Assembly (NCBI RefSeq): GCF_002994745.2
Contig: NC_037088.1
Location: 55,774,397-55,838,396 of the forward strand
Direction: 5' to 3'
DNA length: 64,000 bases
Origin: Rosa chinensis
Taxonomy: Eukaryota; Streptophyta; Magnoliopsida; Rosales; Rosaceae
Made by a program: the position numbers and the translations under genes. A model generated the notes under the pieces. It did no database searches and was not told the DNA's origin. It worked only from the letters and a program-made list of their open reading frames with translations. Below, piece after piece: positions 12,437 through 23,044 of this stretch; position 1 is the stretch's first letter; every line of letters starts with the position of its first letter.

Positions 12437-12943
12437 TGTTGATGCCTAGGTCCGGCGGTAGCCGATTCCTAGTTTAATGCAGGTCCGGTGGGCGGACCGC
12501 TACTCCGAATATTGGATGATTCCTGTTTACTGCAACACGATAGACAGGGCGTCAGAGGGAGACTGCGTTGGGCGGTCTTCACTGCTCCGATGCCTAAGTC
12601 AGTCACTGTATATGGCAGCATAACAATAAATGAGTAGTAATTGCGAAATTAATGAGGAGAGAGGAGAGAACCTTCTATAGTCGAGGAAGAGGTTGACCTT
12701 CCTCTTGTTTCCGATGTGGGATTGATGTGCTTCGATTCCCAGCGTCTGGAGCTTCTGATGCTATCTTGACGCGACGGGTGGCGGCGCGTCAGCGGTGATC
12801 TGGGGGCGGCCCGGGGCTTTAGCGGTAGCCTGCCTGGCCGTGCCTTCGCAGGTCATCCCTTTGGTGGGAGTCGGTACATCTGGCCGTACAATGAGCATGA
12901 CCCATTATAGCTAATTATGCTCGTTCTGGCACATGTAGGTACA
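12437..12943 (-). repeat. Tat element 3' LTR
   Basis: On the plus strand it begins TGTTGATGCC and ends GTAGGTACA. It pairs with 32492-32999, with about 15 differences by eye. It sits directly inside the CNGC first exon. Confidence 0.95.
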
Positions 12944-12963
12944 AGTCCCCCAAGTCCCCAGTC
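12944..12963 (-). other. Tat polypurine tract
   Basis: On the minus strand this reads GGGGACTTGGGGGACT directly before the 3' LTR, the expected place for plus-strand priming. The same motif follows the Tat-like LTR fragment at 53441. Confidence 0.85.
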
Positions 12964-13549
12964 AAGGAGGGCAATCTTGGTTGGGGAGTTGATCGGTGGT
13001 GTGAAGCGTTACTTCCGCTAGACTTGCAACAGCATAATTAGTGTCAGTACGTTGTCAACCATGGATTTTCTGAGCAAACGCTTTATACCCTCTCGGGTGG
13101 CCCCCTGCCAGGCTCGCCAGGGAGTCCCCCACTCCCTAGCCAAGACGGACCTCCGGACGGTCGGAAAATTGTTTGTTGAGGGGAAGCTGCGCGGAGCAAA
13201 GGGTGTTGGGTAGCGAGCCCAATCTTAGTACCCAGGTGACGGGAGTCAACGTACCTGATCAGGGTCGTCCTAGACTGTTAACAAGTCCCTGTGTCCCGTA
13301 GGGACGAGCTGACCGTAACGCCGCGTGGAGGGCATTGTCAGAGTGAGGCGTAGCCTCGGGATTCGCCGCTGGCGGATACCCCCAGCTGGATGTAGCAGGA
13401 AACAGCGTCGGGTAGACGTGTTCAGCGGTGGTTACTGAGCGGGGTTGCGCTCAGCAACGTACGGGGTTTGCAAGATGGAGGGGGTTATGCCGGCAGTGCC
13501 ATAACGTGACTTGGAAAGTGGAAGTCTTTAGCGGACTTCGATATTTGGA
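12964..13549. other. Tat 3' untranslated region
   Basis: GC-richer, repeat-prone sequence between the PPT and the minisatellite. No coding frame is supported. Confidence 0.6.
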
Positions 13550-13910
13550 AAGTGACAAGTGAGAAGTTCCGCTGGCTGGGTTTCGTTCAGCGGTGACTTC
13601 CTCACCTGGCAAGTGACAAGTGAGAAGCTCCGCTGGCGGGGTTTCGCTCAGCGGTGACTTCATCACCTAGCAAGTGACAAGTGAGAAGTTCCGCTAGCGG
13701 GGATTCGCTCAGCGGTGACTTCGTCCCCTGGAAAGTGACACGTGAGAAGTTCCGCTAGCGGGGATTCGCTCAGCGGTGACTTTGTCACCTGGCAAGTGAC
13801 ACGTGAGAAGTTCCGCTAGCGGGGTTTCGCTCAGTGGTGACTTCAACACCTGGCAAGTGACAAATGAGAAGTTCCGCTAGCGGTGATTCGCTCATCGGTG
13901 ACTTCGCCGA
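13550..13910. repeat. 61-bp minisatellite, about six copies
   Basis: Units start at about 13561, 13622, 13683, 13744, 13805 and 13866 (GAGAAG phase), a constant period of 61 bp. Each unit holds the near-palindrome CCGCTAGCGG followed by CGCTCAGCGGTGACTT. It lies between the 3' LTR and the start of the antisense gene, so it is in the promoter region of that gene. Confidence 0.95.
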
Positions 13911-14691
13911 CGATTGGTGCCCTCCCTCGACAAGTAGTGGCTTCTACCAGACGCTTCGTCTGATGGTGGTGGACACGTGGCGAACCCCTAAAGGGTTAGC
14001 GTGCGGAGGTGTGTCTCCTCCGCCTACCCATCTCCTCGCCATAAATGTTAGTAATGATGGATTTTGTAACCGAGGCTACGCCTCGGTTAATCCGGAGAGT
14101 AACTGTAGTTGTGGGACACGTGTACGGCTGTCGTCCGATGTCTTTTTTCAACGGACGACGTAGGATTGTTTGACGTTGACATAAAAAGGGGGGAAGGTAG
14201 CATATTTGGCACTGCTCTAAACTTTGAACTGTGCCTTCGTCGTCTTCAAGCGTTCTGTGTCTGAGATCGGAGAAGGAAGGTGAGGTGATATTGGCGAGTT
14301 TCCGTGAGTGGAAGAACCGACGATCTCAGGCTTCGAAGACTAGCGTACACACTGCTATCAGAGGCTCCACTGTTAAGGTTGGTCTTCTGGCCTATTTCCC
14401 TGTTTCATTGGGTGTCTATCGGTGAATTTCTGGGTTGTGGGTGTTTCTGTGATATGTTATTTGTCGACGTACTGTGAGGGTGTAAGAGTGGGTTTGGGGA
14501 AGGGTGGTTGTGATTAACAGAATTGGGGTTGTTAGGGCTTTTCTAGATGGTCGAATCTGGGTTTGAGTGTGTTTGTTCTTGTTTTGGCATTTTTTGGGTT
14601 CGAGTGTTCTTGATGATCTTGGGCACTGACTGATATAGGGGTAGTTTAGATCTTTGGGTGAGCTAACTGATTTGGGTTTTAGGGTTTTGGG
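13911..14691 (+). promoter_or_regulatory. Upstream region and leader of the antisense Tat gene
   Basis: An A/T-rich TATA-like stretch (CATAAAAAGG, about 14179-14188) lies some 500 bp before the start codon at 14692, with room for a 5' UTR and a leader intron. Which intron is used cannot be decided from the sequence. Confidence 0.4.
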
Positions 14692-17399
14692 ATGGCCGAC
14701 GTCGTAGAGATTTCGAGCAGTGAGGATTCCAGATCTGAAGTGTCGTTCAGCGCGGCGGATAGAAATTTTATTGACTCGTTGCGTCCGTCTGCCAGTGCAG
14801 GAACCTCACTGCCAGAACCGCTAGAGGTCGAGCCGCTACAGACCATTCCGTGGGACGTAGATATGGATCATTCATCGCGTCCGGAGAGTTCTAGGGCGGG
14901 GGAGGCTGCCGCTGTACGCACTCTGCATGAAGAGCGGCTAGAAAGTAATAGTGCCACCAGCGGTTCTGCTGGTGGAGGGGGTGTAGCGGGAGAGGATACT
15001 GAGTCGGCGTGGGTGTTCGAGGATGGCACCCCCGTTGATGAGGCGGGAGGTATGATGACCGTGGCTGCCGTCAACCGGCTGAAGCGGGTGTTCCGGTTGC
15101 CCGGTGTGGTAAAGCTGCGTCAGCCGACGGTAGAGGAAAAGGCCTCGATTCTGCCAGTGGGCCACGCCGCTGTGCACGAGGCTATATTCCGCGAGGGAGT
15201 GACCCTGCCGCTGGTGCCCAACCTTCAGATCCTGGTGTGTGAGTTCGGCATCGCCTTTGGGCAAGTGTGCCCTAACATGTGGCGGTTGTTGCTGGCGTTG
15301 AACTCGCTGTGGTGGTTGTCTGGTTGCGAGGGACCGACCGTGGCGGAGGTATTACACTTCTACGAACTGGTGTACGTGAAGTGCCAGGGTTGTAGAGGGC
15401 AGGTAAACCTCAGTCGTCGCCAAGGAGCGCCCAAGCTGATCGAGAACCTGCGGGACTCGATGTCGTACTGGCGGGGTTCGTTTTGCATTGCCACAGCGGG
15501 GTGGGAGTACCAAGCGGGGTCTAACGAGGGGGAGCCGTCGTTTAGAATTAAGTCAGAGTTTCAGCCCATCCGAGGTTGTTTGTCGTTTCCGCTGAACACG
15601 ACTGGCGGGGTTCCTTTTTTTATTTTTATTTTTATTTTTACTGATAATGACCTTCTTTTTTTTTTTTTTGTAGCGGGGTTGCGGTACAACCTGACTCGTG
15701 AGGAAGAGTGCCGCGTAGCACGCATCAGGGGTTGTTGGCGGAATCGCAACCTATTGGACTTCCGTCTCCTCACCGGGTGAGAGCTACTGGTAGCGCAACA
15801 ACTGACGCATGCTGTTGGTAAGTACTCTCCGCTGTACTGCATGTTTTGTGATGTTGCCTCATATTGACCGGCTTGCCACTATATACTTTTGTAGAGACTC
15901 CTCCGGGAAACAAGGCCAGCCGTGACGCTTTCAAGAAAGCGAAAGACCGCACTGAAATAGACAACTTCCTGGCAGCGCAGAAAACGGCGGTGGATCCTGA
16001 TACGCTGGCGCTGAGCCCATTAGAGGTTCCGGTGGCGCTGCCCATACCGCACCACTCTCATCTTGGTGGTGATGGGCTGCCCCCTGTTTAGGCGGGACCG
16101 GCACGGTGAGCGAGGCGGCGCAGTGGAAGGAAAAAGTGCCGGCGATACGGCGTGGGGTGCCAAAGAAAATGGTGGGCCCAACGGAGGGAGTAACCATAGC
16201 GGGGTTGGAGCCGTCGAGGGAGGGTGCGAGGGCTGTCGCTGCAGGAGGTACGCGGACCCTTCAGCGAAAACGCCGTCAACCCCACTCCGGCGGGGAAGAG
16301 GAGGTAAAGGTTACAGGGGCCCGCGAGCAGCCCGAGGCTCCCGCTGACGTGGCTACAGCTGTTGGTACGAGCGGCCTGGATTCCTTTGCCGCTTACGCCG
16401 AGTTCCTCAACGACGGTGAGCGGGACTTCCTGTATCACCTTTGCGAGCGGCTGGGGTTCGGCTGCTTGGAAGGGATTGTTCTGTCGACCACCGTCAGCGA
16501 GTCGCCCTTCAGCACAGCCTTTGGGCACGTCGCCGTTGGGCTCCAGGAGATGTTCCAGGCGGCGTCCAAGCAGCCCTTGGTTGAGCGAGAGCTGAGGGAG
16601 GAAGTGGCGGGCCTCCAGAGGGACTTGGGAAAGGCCCAGGAAAAGCTGGCTGACGTCGAGCGACGTTTGACAAAGGCCGACGGCGATGCGGCAGATGCCA
16701 GGGGCAAGCTGAACGTGGCCATTGAGCGGCACCTGGAGCAGAATGAGCGGTTTGCCAAGCTGGAGCAGGACATGTCCCTACTGCGGGACAGGGTGTTCGC
16801 GAAGTAGAAGAAAGTTGAGATCCTTCAGCGGGAGTCCGCCGCCAAACAAGCGGAGATCAAACAGCTAGAGGGTGAAGTTTCTCGCTTGGAGGCTGAGGGG
16901 GGGGGGGGGGGGGGGGCGTGCTGCGGCTGCCGCTGTTGAATCGTACAAGCAGTCGGCGGAGTACAAGAAGGCGCTGAACGAAGCAGTGAAGGTCGGTGCC
17001 TTGGCTAATGTGGAAATGCTACAGCAAAAGGGCGCCATTGATTGGACGAAGGCCTCGAAGCAGGCCATGCAGCCATCCAAGGAAGCTCCGCCGACAACCA
17101 GTACCGCTCCCACTGCTACCGCCACTGCTTCCCATAGTCAAGTTGGAGCCCGCTCGATTAGCGGGGAGAGTGGCGGATTCCCAGAGGGCGACTCCCAGCG
17201 GACGCCTACACAGTCTGAGATGTCTCGCGCTGGGTTCTTGGTGGCCCACACCAGCGCGGATGGCATAATAGAGACCCCCAGTCCCACAGCCCGAGGGTCC
17301 GACCAGACGAGCCGCTCCCATCCGTCACAGGCCACTAGTGGAAATTCCGAAGGTATCGGGGCCGACCTCGCCAACCCTGTCAACCCCGCCAACCCCTGA
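14692..17399 (+). pseudogene. Antisense 'gypsy-type transposase' (PF04195-like) gene of the Tat element
   Basis: The start at 14692 gives an acidic, Ser-rich N-terminus (MADVVEISSSEDSRSEV). A conserved block from about residue 150 (EAIFREGVTLPLVPNLQIL, PNMWRLLLALNSLW) resembles the 'putative gypsy type transposon' domain, PF04195. A long coiled coil follows from about 16560 (ERELREEVAGLQRDLGKAQE), then a Ser/Pro-rich tail ending at 17399. Introns read by eye: possibly 15608-15674, and 15818-15894 (GTAAGT..TTTGTAG). It is broken by TGA at 15778-15780, a frame change near 16090, TAG at 16805-16807, and frame loss at a G20 tract. Sense gag-pol lies on the other strand and the two units converge near 17400-17773. 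Antisense ORFs of this kind are known in Tat elements; what they do is not. Confidence 0.75.
16897..16916 (+). repeat. G20 homopolymer inside the antisense gene
   Basis: Twenty consecutive G residues within a Glu/Gly-coding stretch. The reading frame differs before and after it. It could form a G-quadruplex, and its length is prone to sequencing error. Confidence 0.9.
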
Positions 17400-17773
17400 A
17401 TAGCAGTAGGAAAGTTTTTTGTAGCCGCTGAGGCATAACTACTTTATGTAATTTAATTTGGATATGAATAAAATTTTGGAATCCCAAGCCTCTACTTGTT
17501 TTTCTTTTTGTTTGTGATAATGTGTGTGCCGCTAGAGGTCTTGACACTGCTTTTGGTTATGAATGAAACATTAAAGGAATTAAAATTGGTCCAAGTGCAC
17601 AATGTGGCAGACGTAGTCCGCTGACTGGCGTTGCCAGTTGCCCTCAGTGCTAGACTTGGGAACGATGGTTTGAATAATTCCTAGTTTCATTGATAGCTCT
17701 GGACAGCGTTTTCAAAAGAGGGGTCGTACCCGTTGGGTAGCTTCCCTTAGCTAAATATTGAACAAAAATTTAG
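17400..17773. other. Convergent 3' ends of the antisense gene and pol
   Basis: A plus-strand AATAAA (about 17467) follows the antisense gene stop and would serve its polyadenylation. The minus-strand integrase frame ends at 17774. No other gene is seen. Confidence 0.5.
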
Positions 17774-18493
17774 CTAAGTCAAGATGCTCTTGGGTAGCGG
17801 TATGACTATTTGTAGTAATACCGAAGGTGTTTGGTATTCCAAGGGTGGGTTGTTATGACGCCATCCTTGTCCATTAAGTAGAAGGTGCCTGGGCCAACGA
17901 CCTCTACAATTTTGTATGGACCTTCCCAAAGTTGGGCGGAGTTTTGTTGGCGGTGGTATGACTTCCTTCATTACCCAATCCCCCAGTTGGAGGTTGCGGG
18001 CCTTGACCCTAGCGTTGTAGAAACGTGATACCCGCCGCTTATTCTGGAGATTGCGCAAATGGGCTGCGTCTCGCTTTTCCTCTAGTAAATCCTTGTCGAG
18101 GTTAACGCCGTCGCTGTTGGTTTCAGGGCAGTAGCCTTCGACCCTAGCCGTAGGCTGGGTCACCTCGATAGGCAGGACAGCTTCAGTCCCGAACATCATA
18201 CAAAAGGGGGTTTCACCTGTAGCGGAAGTTGGGGTTGTTCTGATGGCCCATAGAACTTCCGGGAGCTTCTCCGCACAAAAACCCTTGGCCTTGTCGAGCT
18301 TCTTCTGTAACAGTTTCTTGATTATCTTGTTTGCCACTTCGACCTGGCCGTTTGTTTGGGGGTGAGCGACGGACGCGAAACGCATCTTGGTGCCTAGGTT
18401 GGCGGTGAAAGAGATGAGTTCCTTATTGTTGAACTGTGTGCCGTTGTCTGTGATGATTGCGTGCGGGACACCGTAGAGGCAGTAGATGTTCTT
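17774..18493 (-). pseudogene. Tat integrase, C-terminal part
   Basis: This carries the second catalytic Asp (AIITDNGTQFNN, just after the stop near 18494) and the third acidic residue in HPQTNGQVEVANK. It then has the GETPFCMMFGTEAVLPIEV block and a C-terminal stretch that runs out of register after GDWV, probably through a frameshift. The frame follows the upstream integrase part but is separated from it by an in-frame stop near 18494. Confidence 0.9.
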
Positions 18494-19375
18494 CTAGAGG
18501 AAGTGAATTACCTTGGCGGTAGTTATTGCCGTCAAAGGTTCCGCCTCTATCCATTTGCTGTTGTAGTCGATGGCGACAATGATGTATTTGAACTGCCCTT
18601 TGGCGGTTTGGAATTTTCCCATCAGGTCCAGGCCCCATGTTGAGTTAATCCAGGGACCGACGATAACCGACATAGGTTCCGCAGGGGCATGTGGTAGATC
18701 AGCATATTGTTGGCATTTGTGACAAGATTTTGCTACCCGCCTGGCGTCATCACCGAGCGTAGGCCAAAAGTAGCCTTGTTGCATTGTGCGATTGGCCAAG
18801 GATCTGGCGCCTGAATGATTTCCGCATTCCCCGCCATGTATTGTTGCCAGCACGACCTTTCCCTCCTCTGGGGTTAGACAGCGGAGGTTGGGGTGAGTTG
18901 ACCCTTGGCGGTAAAGTTTGCCGCTATGCATATTGTAACTGGTTGCTCTCCGCTGGAGCTGTCGCGCCTTGATTTTGTCCTCTGGCAGTGTCCCGTTGCG
19001 CTTGTATTTAATAATTTCGTCCATCCAGCTAGGATTGGCCTCAATGTTGAAGATCTCCTCCAAGGTTTTTGTGATACTTGGCCTATCCAGAGATTCCACC
19101 CTTGTGTCCGCTGGAATCTGGTGTGGTTGGGCGGTTGCCAGTCTTGCCAGCGAATCAGCCTTGGCATTCTTTTCCCTGGGGATTTGTGTAATGGTGTGGA
19201 ACTTGAATTTTTTGAGCAGCGTCTTGGTGTATCCTAAGTATGCCGCTAACTGCTGGTCCTTAGCCTGAAAGCTGTCGTTGACCTGGTTAACAACTAACTG
19301 AGAGTCGCTGAAGATGTTGACACTATCGGCCCCTGAATCAATGGCGAAGAGTAGGCCGGCAATGAGTGCCTCATA
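18494..19375 (-). pseudogene. Tat second RNase H and integrase, N-terminal part
   Basis: It starts with the rest of the second RNase H-like domain (YEALIAGLLFAIDSGAD, FSDSQLVVNQV), as in Tat elements with a dual RNase H. Then come the HHCC zinc domain of integrase (HGGECGNHSG, CHKCQQYA) and the first catalytic Asp in WGLDLMG. A stop separates it from the domain upstream at about 19376. All residues expected in the zinc finger are visible. Confidence 0.9.
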
Positions 19376-20258
19376 TTACGCCATGTTGTTAGAAGCTTTA
19401 AAGTTGAATTTCAACGCGTATTCGACGCTAAGCCCCCCTGGTCCTGTTAAGATGATTCCGGCACCGCTGGCCTTGGCGGAAGCGGAACCGTCCATGTGTA
19501 GGTTCCAGTCTGATTGTTGCGGAGCCGGCTCCACAACCGTAACCATTTCCGTTCCAGGCGGTGCATCGATCTTGGTTTCGGGCTGACGCTCGGTGAGCTC
19601 AGCAATGAAGTCTACCACCGCCTGACCCTTCATGGCGGTCCGCGGTTTGTAGTCTATGTCAAACTCGATGAGCTCAATGACCCACTTGCTGAGGCGCCCC
19701 GAATGTTCATGGTTCTGCATCACTTGTCTCAGTGGTTGATTGGTTAACACATGGATTGTATGAGCTTGGAAGTACTGGCGGAGGCGCCTGGCGGCAATGA
19801 TGAGTGTAAGAGCGAGCTGCTCCAATAGAGGATACCGTGTTTCTGCTCCATTCATGCCCCTTCCGGCATAGAAAACTGGGAGCTCGTCCTGGCCCTCCCG
19901 CCGGACGATGGCGCAGCTCACCGCTGATTGAGATACCGCTAGGTAAATGTATAACGTCTCTCCCTGGATAGGAATGAAGAGGAGTGGAACTGCCTCCAGG
20001 TATTCCTTCAGGCCCTGGAACGCCGCCTGGCACTCTGGTTTTAAGGACTTTGAAAAATGGGGCGCACCTGTCGGTCAGTCTGGAGATGAATCGAGACAGG
20101 GCGGTTAGCTTTCCCTGGAGGCATTGGACGTGCACCTTCCATTCCGAGTCCTCCAGGTTGAGGATGGCTTGTACCTTGTCAGGGTTGGCCTCGATGCCCC
20201 GCTCACTGACAATATACCCCAGAAATTTGCTGGCGGTGACACCAAAGAAACATTTTTC
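19376..20258 (-). pseudogene. Tat RT thumb and RNase H domains
   Basis: This covers the RT connection after the stop at 20259 (KFLGYIVSERGIEANPDK), then the first RNase H (PVFYAGRGMNGAETRYPLLEQ, ALTLIIAARRLRQYF), a linker, and the start of the archaeal-like second RNase H (MDGSASAKASGAGIIL). There is a frame change near 19920-20000, and the domain ends in a TAA stop where the family reads on into YEAL. It is not functional as it stands. Confidence 0.88.
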
Positions 20259-20960
20259 CTAGTTAAGGCACATGCTGTAGGCCAAGAGGATGTTTATTAT
20301 GCTTTTCAGGTTTGCCACATGTCCGCTGGCCTTTATGCTCTTGACCAACATGTCGTCTACGTAGACCTCAATTATCTTACCCAGATGTTTCGCGAACATG
20401 GCGTCCATCAGCCGCTGATAAGTTGCCCCTGCGTTCTTCAAACCGAAAGGCATCACATTGTAGCAATAGAGGTCTTTGTCAGTGGTGAAGGTGGTGCACT
20501 CCTGGTCGTCGGGATGCACCCTGATCTGGTTATAGCCGGAGAATGCATCCATCATACTAAGGAGCTCATGTCCAGCGGTTGCGTCGACGAGTTGGTCGAT
20601 GCGGGGTAGTGGGAAGCTGTCCTTCGGGCATGCTTTATTAAGGTTTTTGAAGTCGACGCACATCCTCCACCTGCCGCTAGCCTTTTTGACCATAACCAGG
20701 TTAGAAATCCACTGGGGATAGATGACCTGGCGGATGAACCCAATGCCCTGGAGTTTGGTAACCTCTTCTCTTATAGCACGGTACTTCTCTTTGTCGAAGG
20801 TTCTGCGTTTTTGTTTGATAGGATAGAAGGATGGTTTGATGCTTAACTTGTGTGTGATGATCTCAGGGGAGATACCTGGCATGTTTGCATACGACCAGGC
20901 AAAGACCGTAGCGTTGTCACGTAGGAACTGAGTGAGCTCCGCCGCCAGCTCTGGGTCCAA
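20259..20960 (-). pseudogene. Tat reverse transcriptase core
   Basis: A 233-codon block with the expected RT order: IKQKRRTFDKEK, GFIRQVIYPQWISNLV, WRMCVDFKNLNKACPKDSFP, MMDAFSGYNQI, MPFGLKNAGATYQRLMD, and the catalytic YVDD at residues 200-203 (about 20352-20363). The catalytic core reads intact, but the frame stops at 20259 inside the thumb, so no full polymerase is made. Confidence 0.93.
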
Positions 20961-21299
20961 TTGAGCGCCTATGAGGATTGTCCGCTCAGGGTGCTCATCC
21001 GAGATGCTGACAACCCTTAGTAATGTTTCTGGGTTGACCGGCTTCTTCCTTACGTACCTCTTTTCGTCTTTCCTGGGGTCCTAAAAAATGTTTGGTGGCG
21101 GTGCCCGACTGCCTACCGCTAATATCTCATGGCGGCGGGTTGATTTTGCGATAGTAGTAGAATAACATTCACGCGCCAACTGTTGACTTCTCCTGACACA
21201 GCCTGTGTCATTGGGTGTGGGGAACTTCATGAGCAACATATACCCGGCGATGATGCACTTCAGTTTGTTGAGCGCTGGCCGACCAATGATGGCGTTGTA

Positions 21300-21716
21300 C
21301 TAGCTGAAGCAATCGACAACTATGAACTCCGTATGTATTTCGGCCATACATGGACTAGTACCAATAACTAGTTGGATATAGTCAGAGCCCAGCGGTTGTG
21401 TGACGTCACCGGAGAAGCTGAGCAGTGGTTCATGATCTTGGAGCAATTTTCTGTTCCGCTTAAGGTCGTTGTAACAACTACTGAATACAACGTTGACAGC
21501 GGAGCCGCTATCAACCAGGATTCTTCCCACCGACATTTTGCCGATAATAGCGTCGATCAAGAAAGGATCGTCGTGGGGCAGATGTACTCCGCGTTCCTCC
21601 TCCTCTGAGAAGGTAATAGGTTCCCAACCAGACCTTGGGAGTTTAGCGGATCTTTCGTAGCGGATTTTGCAGACTTCTTTTGGGTGATTGGCTCGCGCAT
21701 AACGCTTTCTAGCTCT
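21300..21716 (-). pseudogene. Tat aspartic protease region
   Basis: The retroviral-type protease motif VDSGSAVNVVF is present, followed by the flap-like block and ending in a stop at 21300. The start is in another frame from gag, and the piece between protease and RT (20961-21299) has several stops. Confidence 0.8.
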
Positions 21717-23039
21717 CTAAGACATGTTGGTGATTCGAGCACTACCGTCGATTGTGTTAATGCGGCCCATGGGCTCAATGTTGGCGATCACAAGTGGCGG
21801 TTGACGCACCTTGAACTGCTCAAGCTTGCCGTCACGGTACAAGGTCTCAATGGCTGTTTTGAGGGCGTTACAGCTGTTAGTATTGTGACCGCTGTCTTCG
21901 TGGTATTTGCACCACCTGCCGGTGTTTCTTGGCTTTTCTATTTTTGGGTATTTTCCCGGGGGTGGTGGTGGGATCTGATCCTTGCATTGATTGTATATTT
22001 CTTCATACGAAGCCGTAAGGACTGGAAATACTACATACCGCTGGAAAGACTCCGTATGTTTGTTGCGGTTGTCCCCATGGGATGGGAGGTTTCCCTTGTA
22101 GTGTTGGTCCTTTTGCCGCTTGTTTTGGTACTGACCCTGCTGCCACTCCCTCTTCTTATCAGTTGGCGGTGTGGAGGTTTTATTAGCGGTCCCCTGCTGA
22201 TCGGAGGAGGGTTGTGTCGACTTTGGTGGCGCTGCTGGTGGCGGTGGGGTCTCTCCATATGTGATGAATTCTGCTTGGGCATGAATGACTGCCTCACTCA
22301 TGAGGTGGTCGTATACCGCATTTGGGTGATTGTAGTTAAGGTGATAGAGAAATGGCCCTTTGAGGAGTCCATGCTTAAAAGCCGCCGAAGCCATTGTTTT
22401 ATCAAGATCACGGCACTGAGATGCTGCCGCTCGCCACCTTGTGACGAATGCCTTCAGTGTCTCCTCCGTACCCTGGTTGACGTTGAACATTTGGCTTGTG
22501 TTGTGGTGCCCAGCGGACAGTAGGATGAACCGGGAAAGGAAAGCGTGCGACAATGCTTGGAATGAGTCAATGGACCCCGGCGGGCATTCGAAAAACCAAT
22601 TCATTGCTTCATTGTCCAGCGTTTCGCTGAACAAGTGGCAGAGGGTGGCGTCATCGAATCCCTTGTTGTTGGTGACCTTCTTGAAGGTGTCTATATGGAC
22701 GAAGGGGTCAGTCTTACCGCTGTAATGCGACATTTTTGGAGTCTTCGCATACGCCGGTCTGACGGCCAGCAAAATTGTAGGGTAAATGGTCCTGGTCTGG
22801 ACGCGAAAAGTGGATTTGAAGCTGGTGCTGGGGTGCCTGATTCCATCCGGATTAACCTTTGTTCCAACTGCTGCATCCTTTCCAGTATTTGAGCGGTTGC
22901 ATTGCCGGCAGGGTCTAGCCGGGTACTCCGCTGAACTGATCCTCGCCTGGGAGCGGGTGGGTTTCCCTCTGTTCTCGCCCGAGGTCTCGAGCGGTGGGTG
23001 TGCAGTGATGACTCCGCTTCCTGTTCCAACATTAACTGG
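21717..23039 (-). pseudogene. Tat gag, C-terminal part
   Basis: It contains the Retrotrans_gag core (MSHYSGKTDPFVHIDTFKK, WFFECPPGSIDSFQALSHAF, FVTRWRAAASQCRDLDKTM), a Gln/Lys/Pro-rich linker, and the single zinc knuckle CKYHEDSGHNTNSC typical of Tat gag. The main frame is 22772-21717. The stretch 22773-23039 is in another frame and is cut by the nested element at 23040-23044. Confidence 0.9.
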
Positions 23040-23044
23040 GGTAC

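Noticed and set aside
21684..22523. 279-codon plus-strand frame within the Tat element
   Set aside because: It lies opposite gag, has no domain, and its hydrophobic look comes from the reverse of Gln/Asn/Pro-rich codons.
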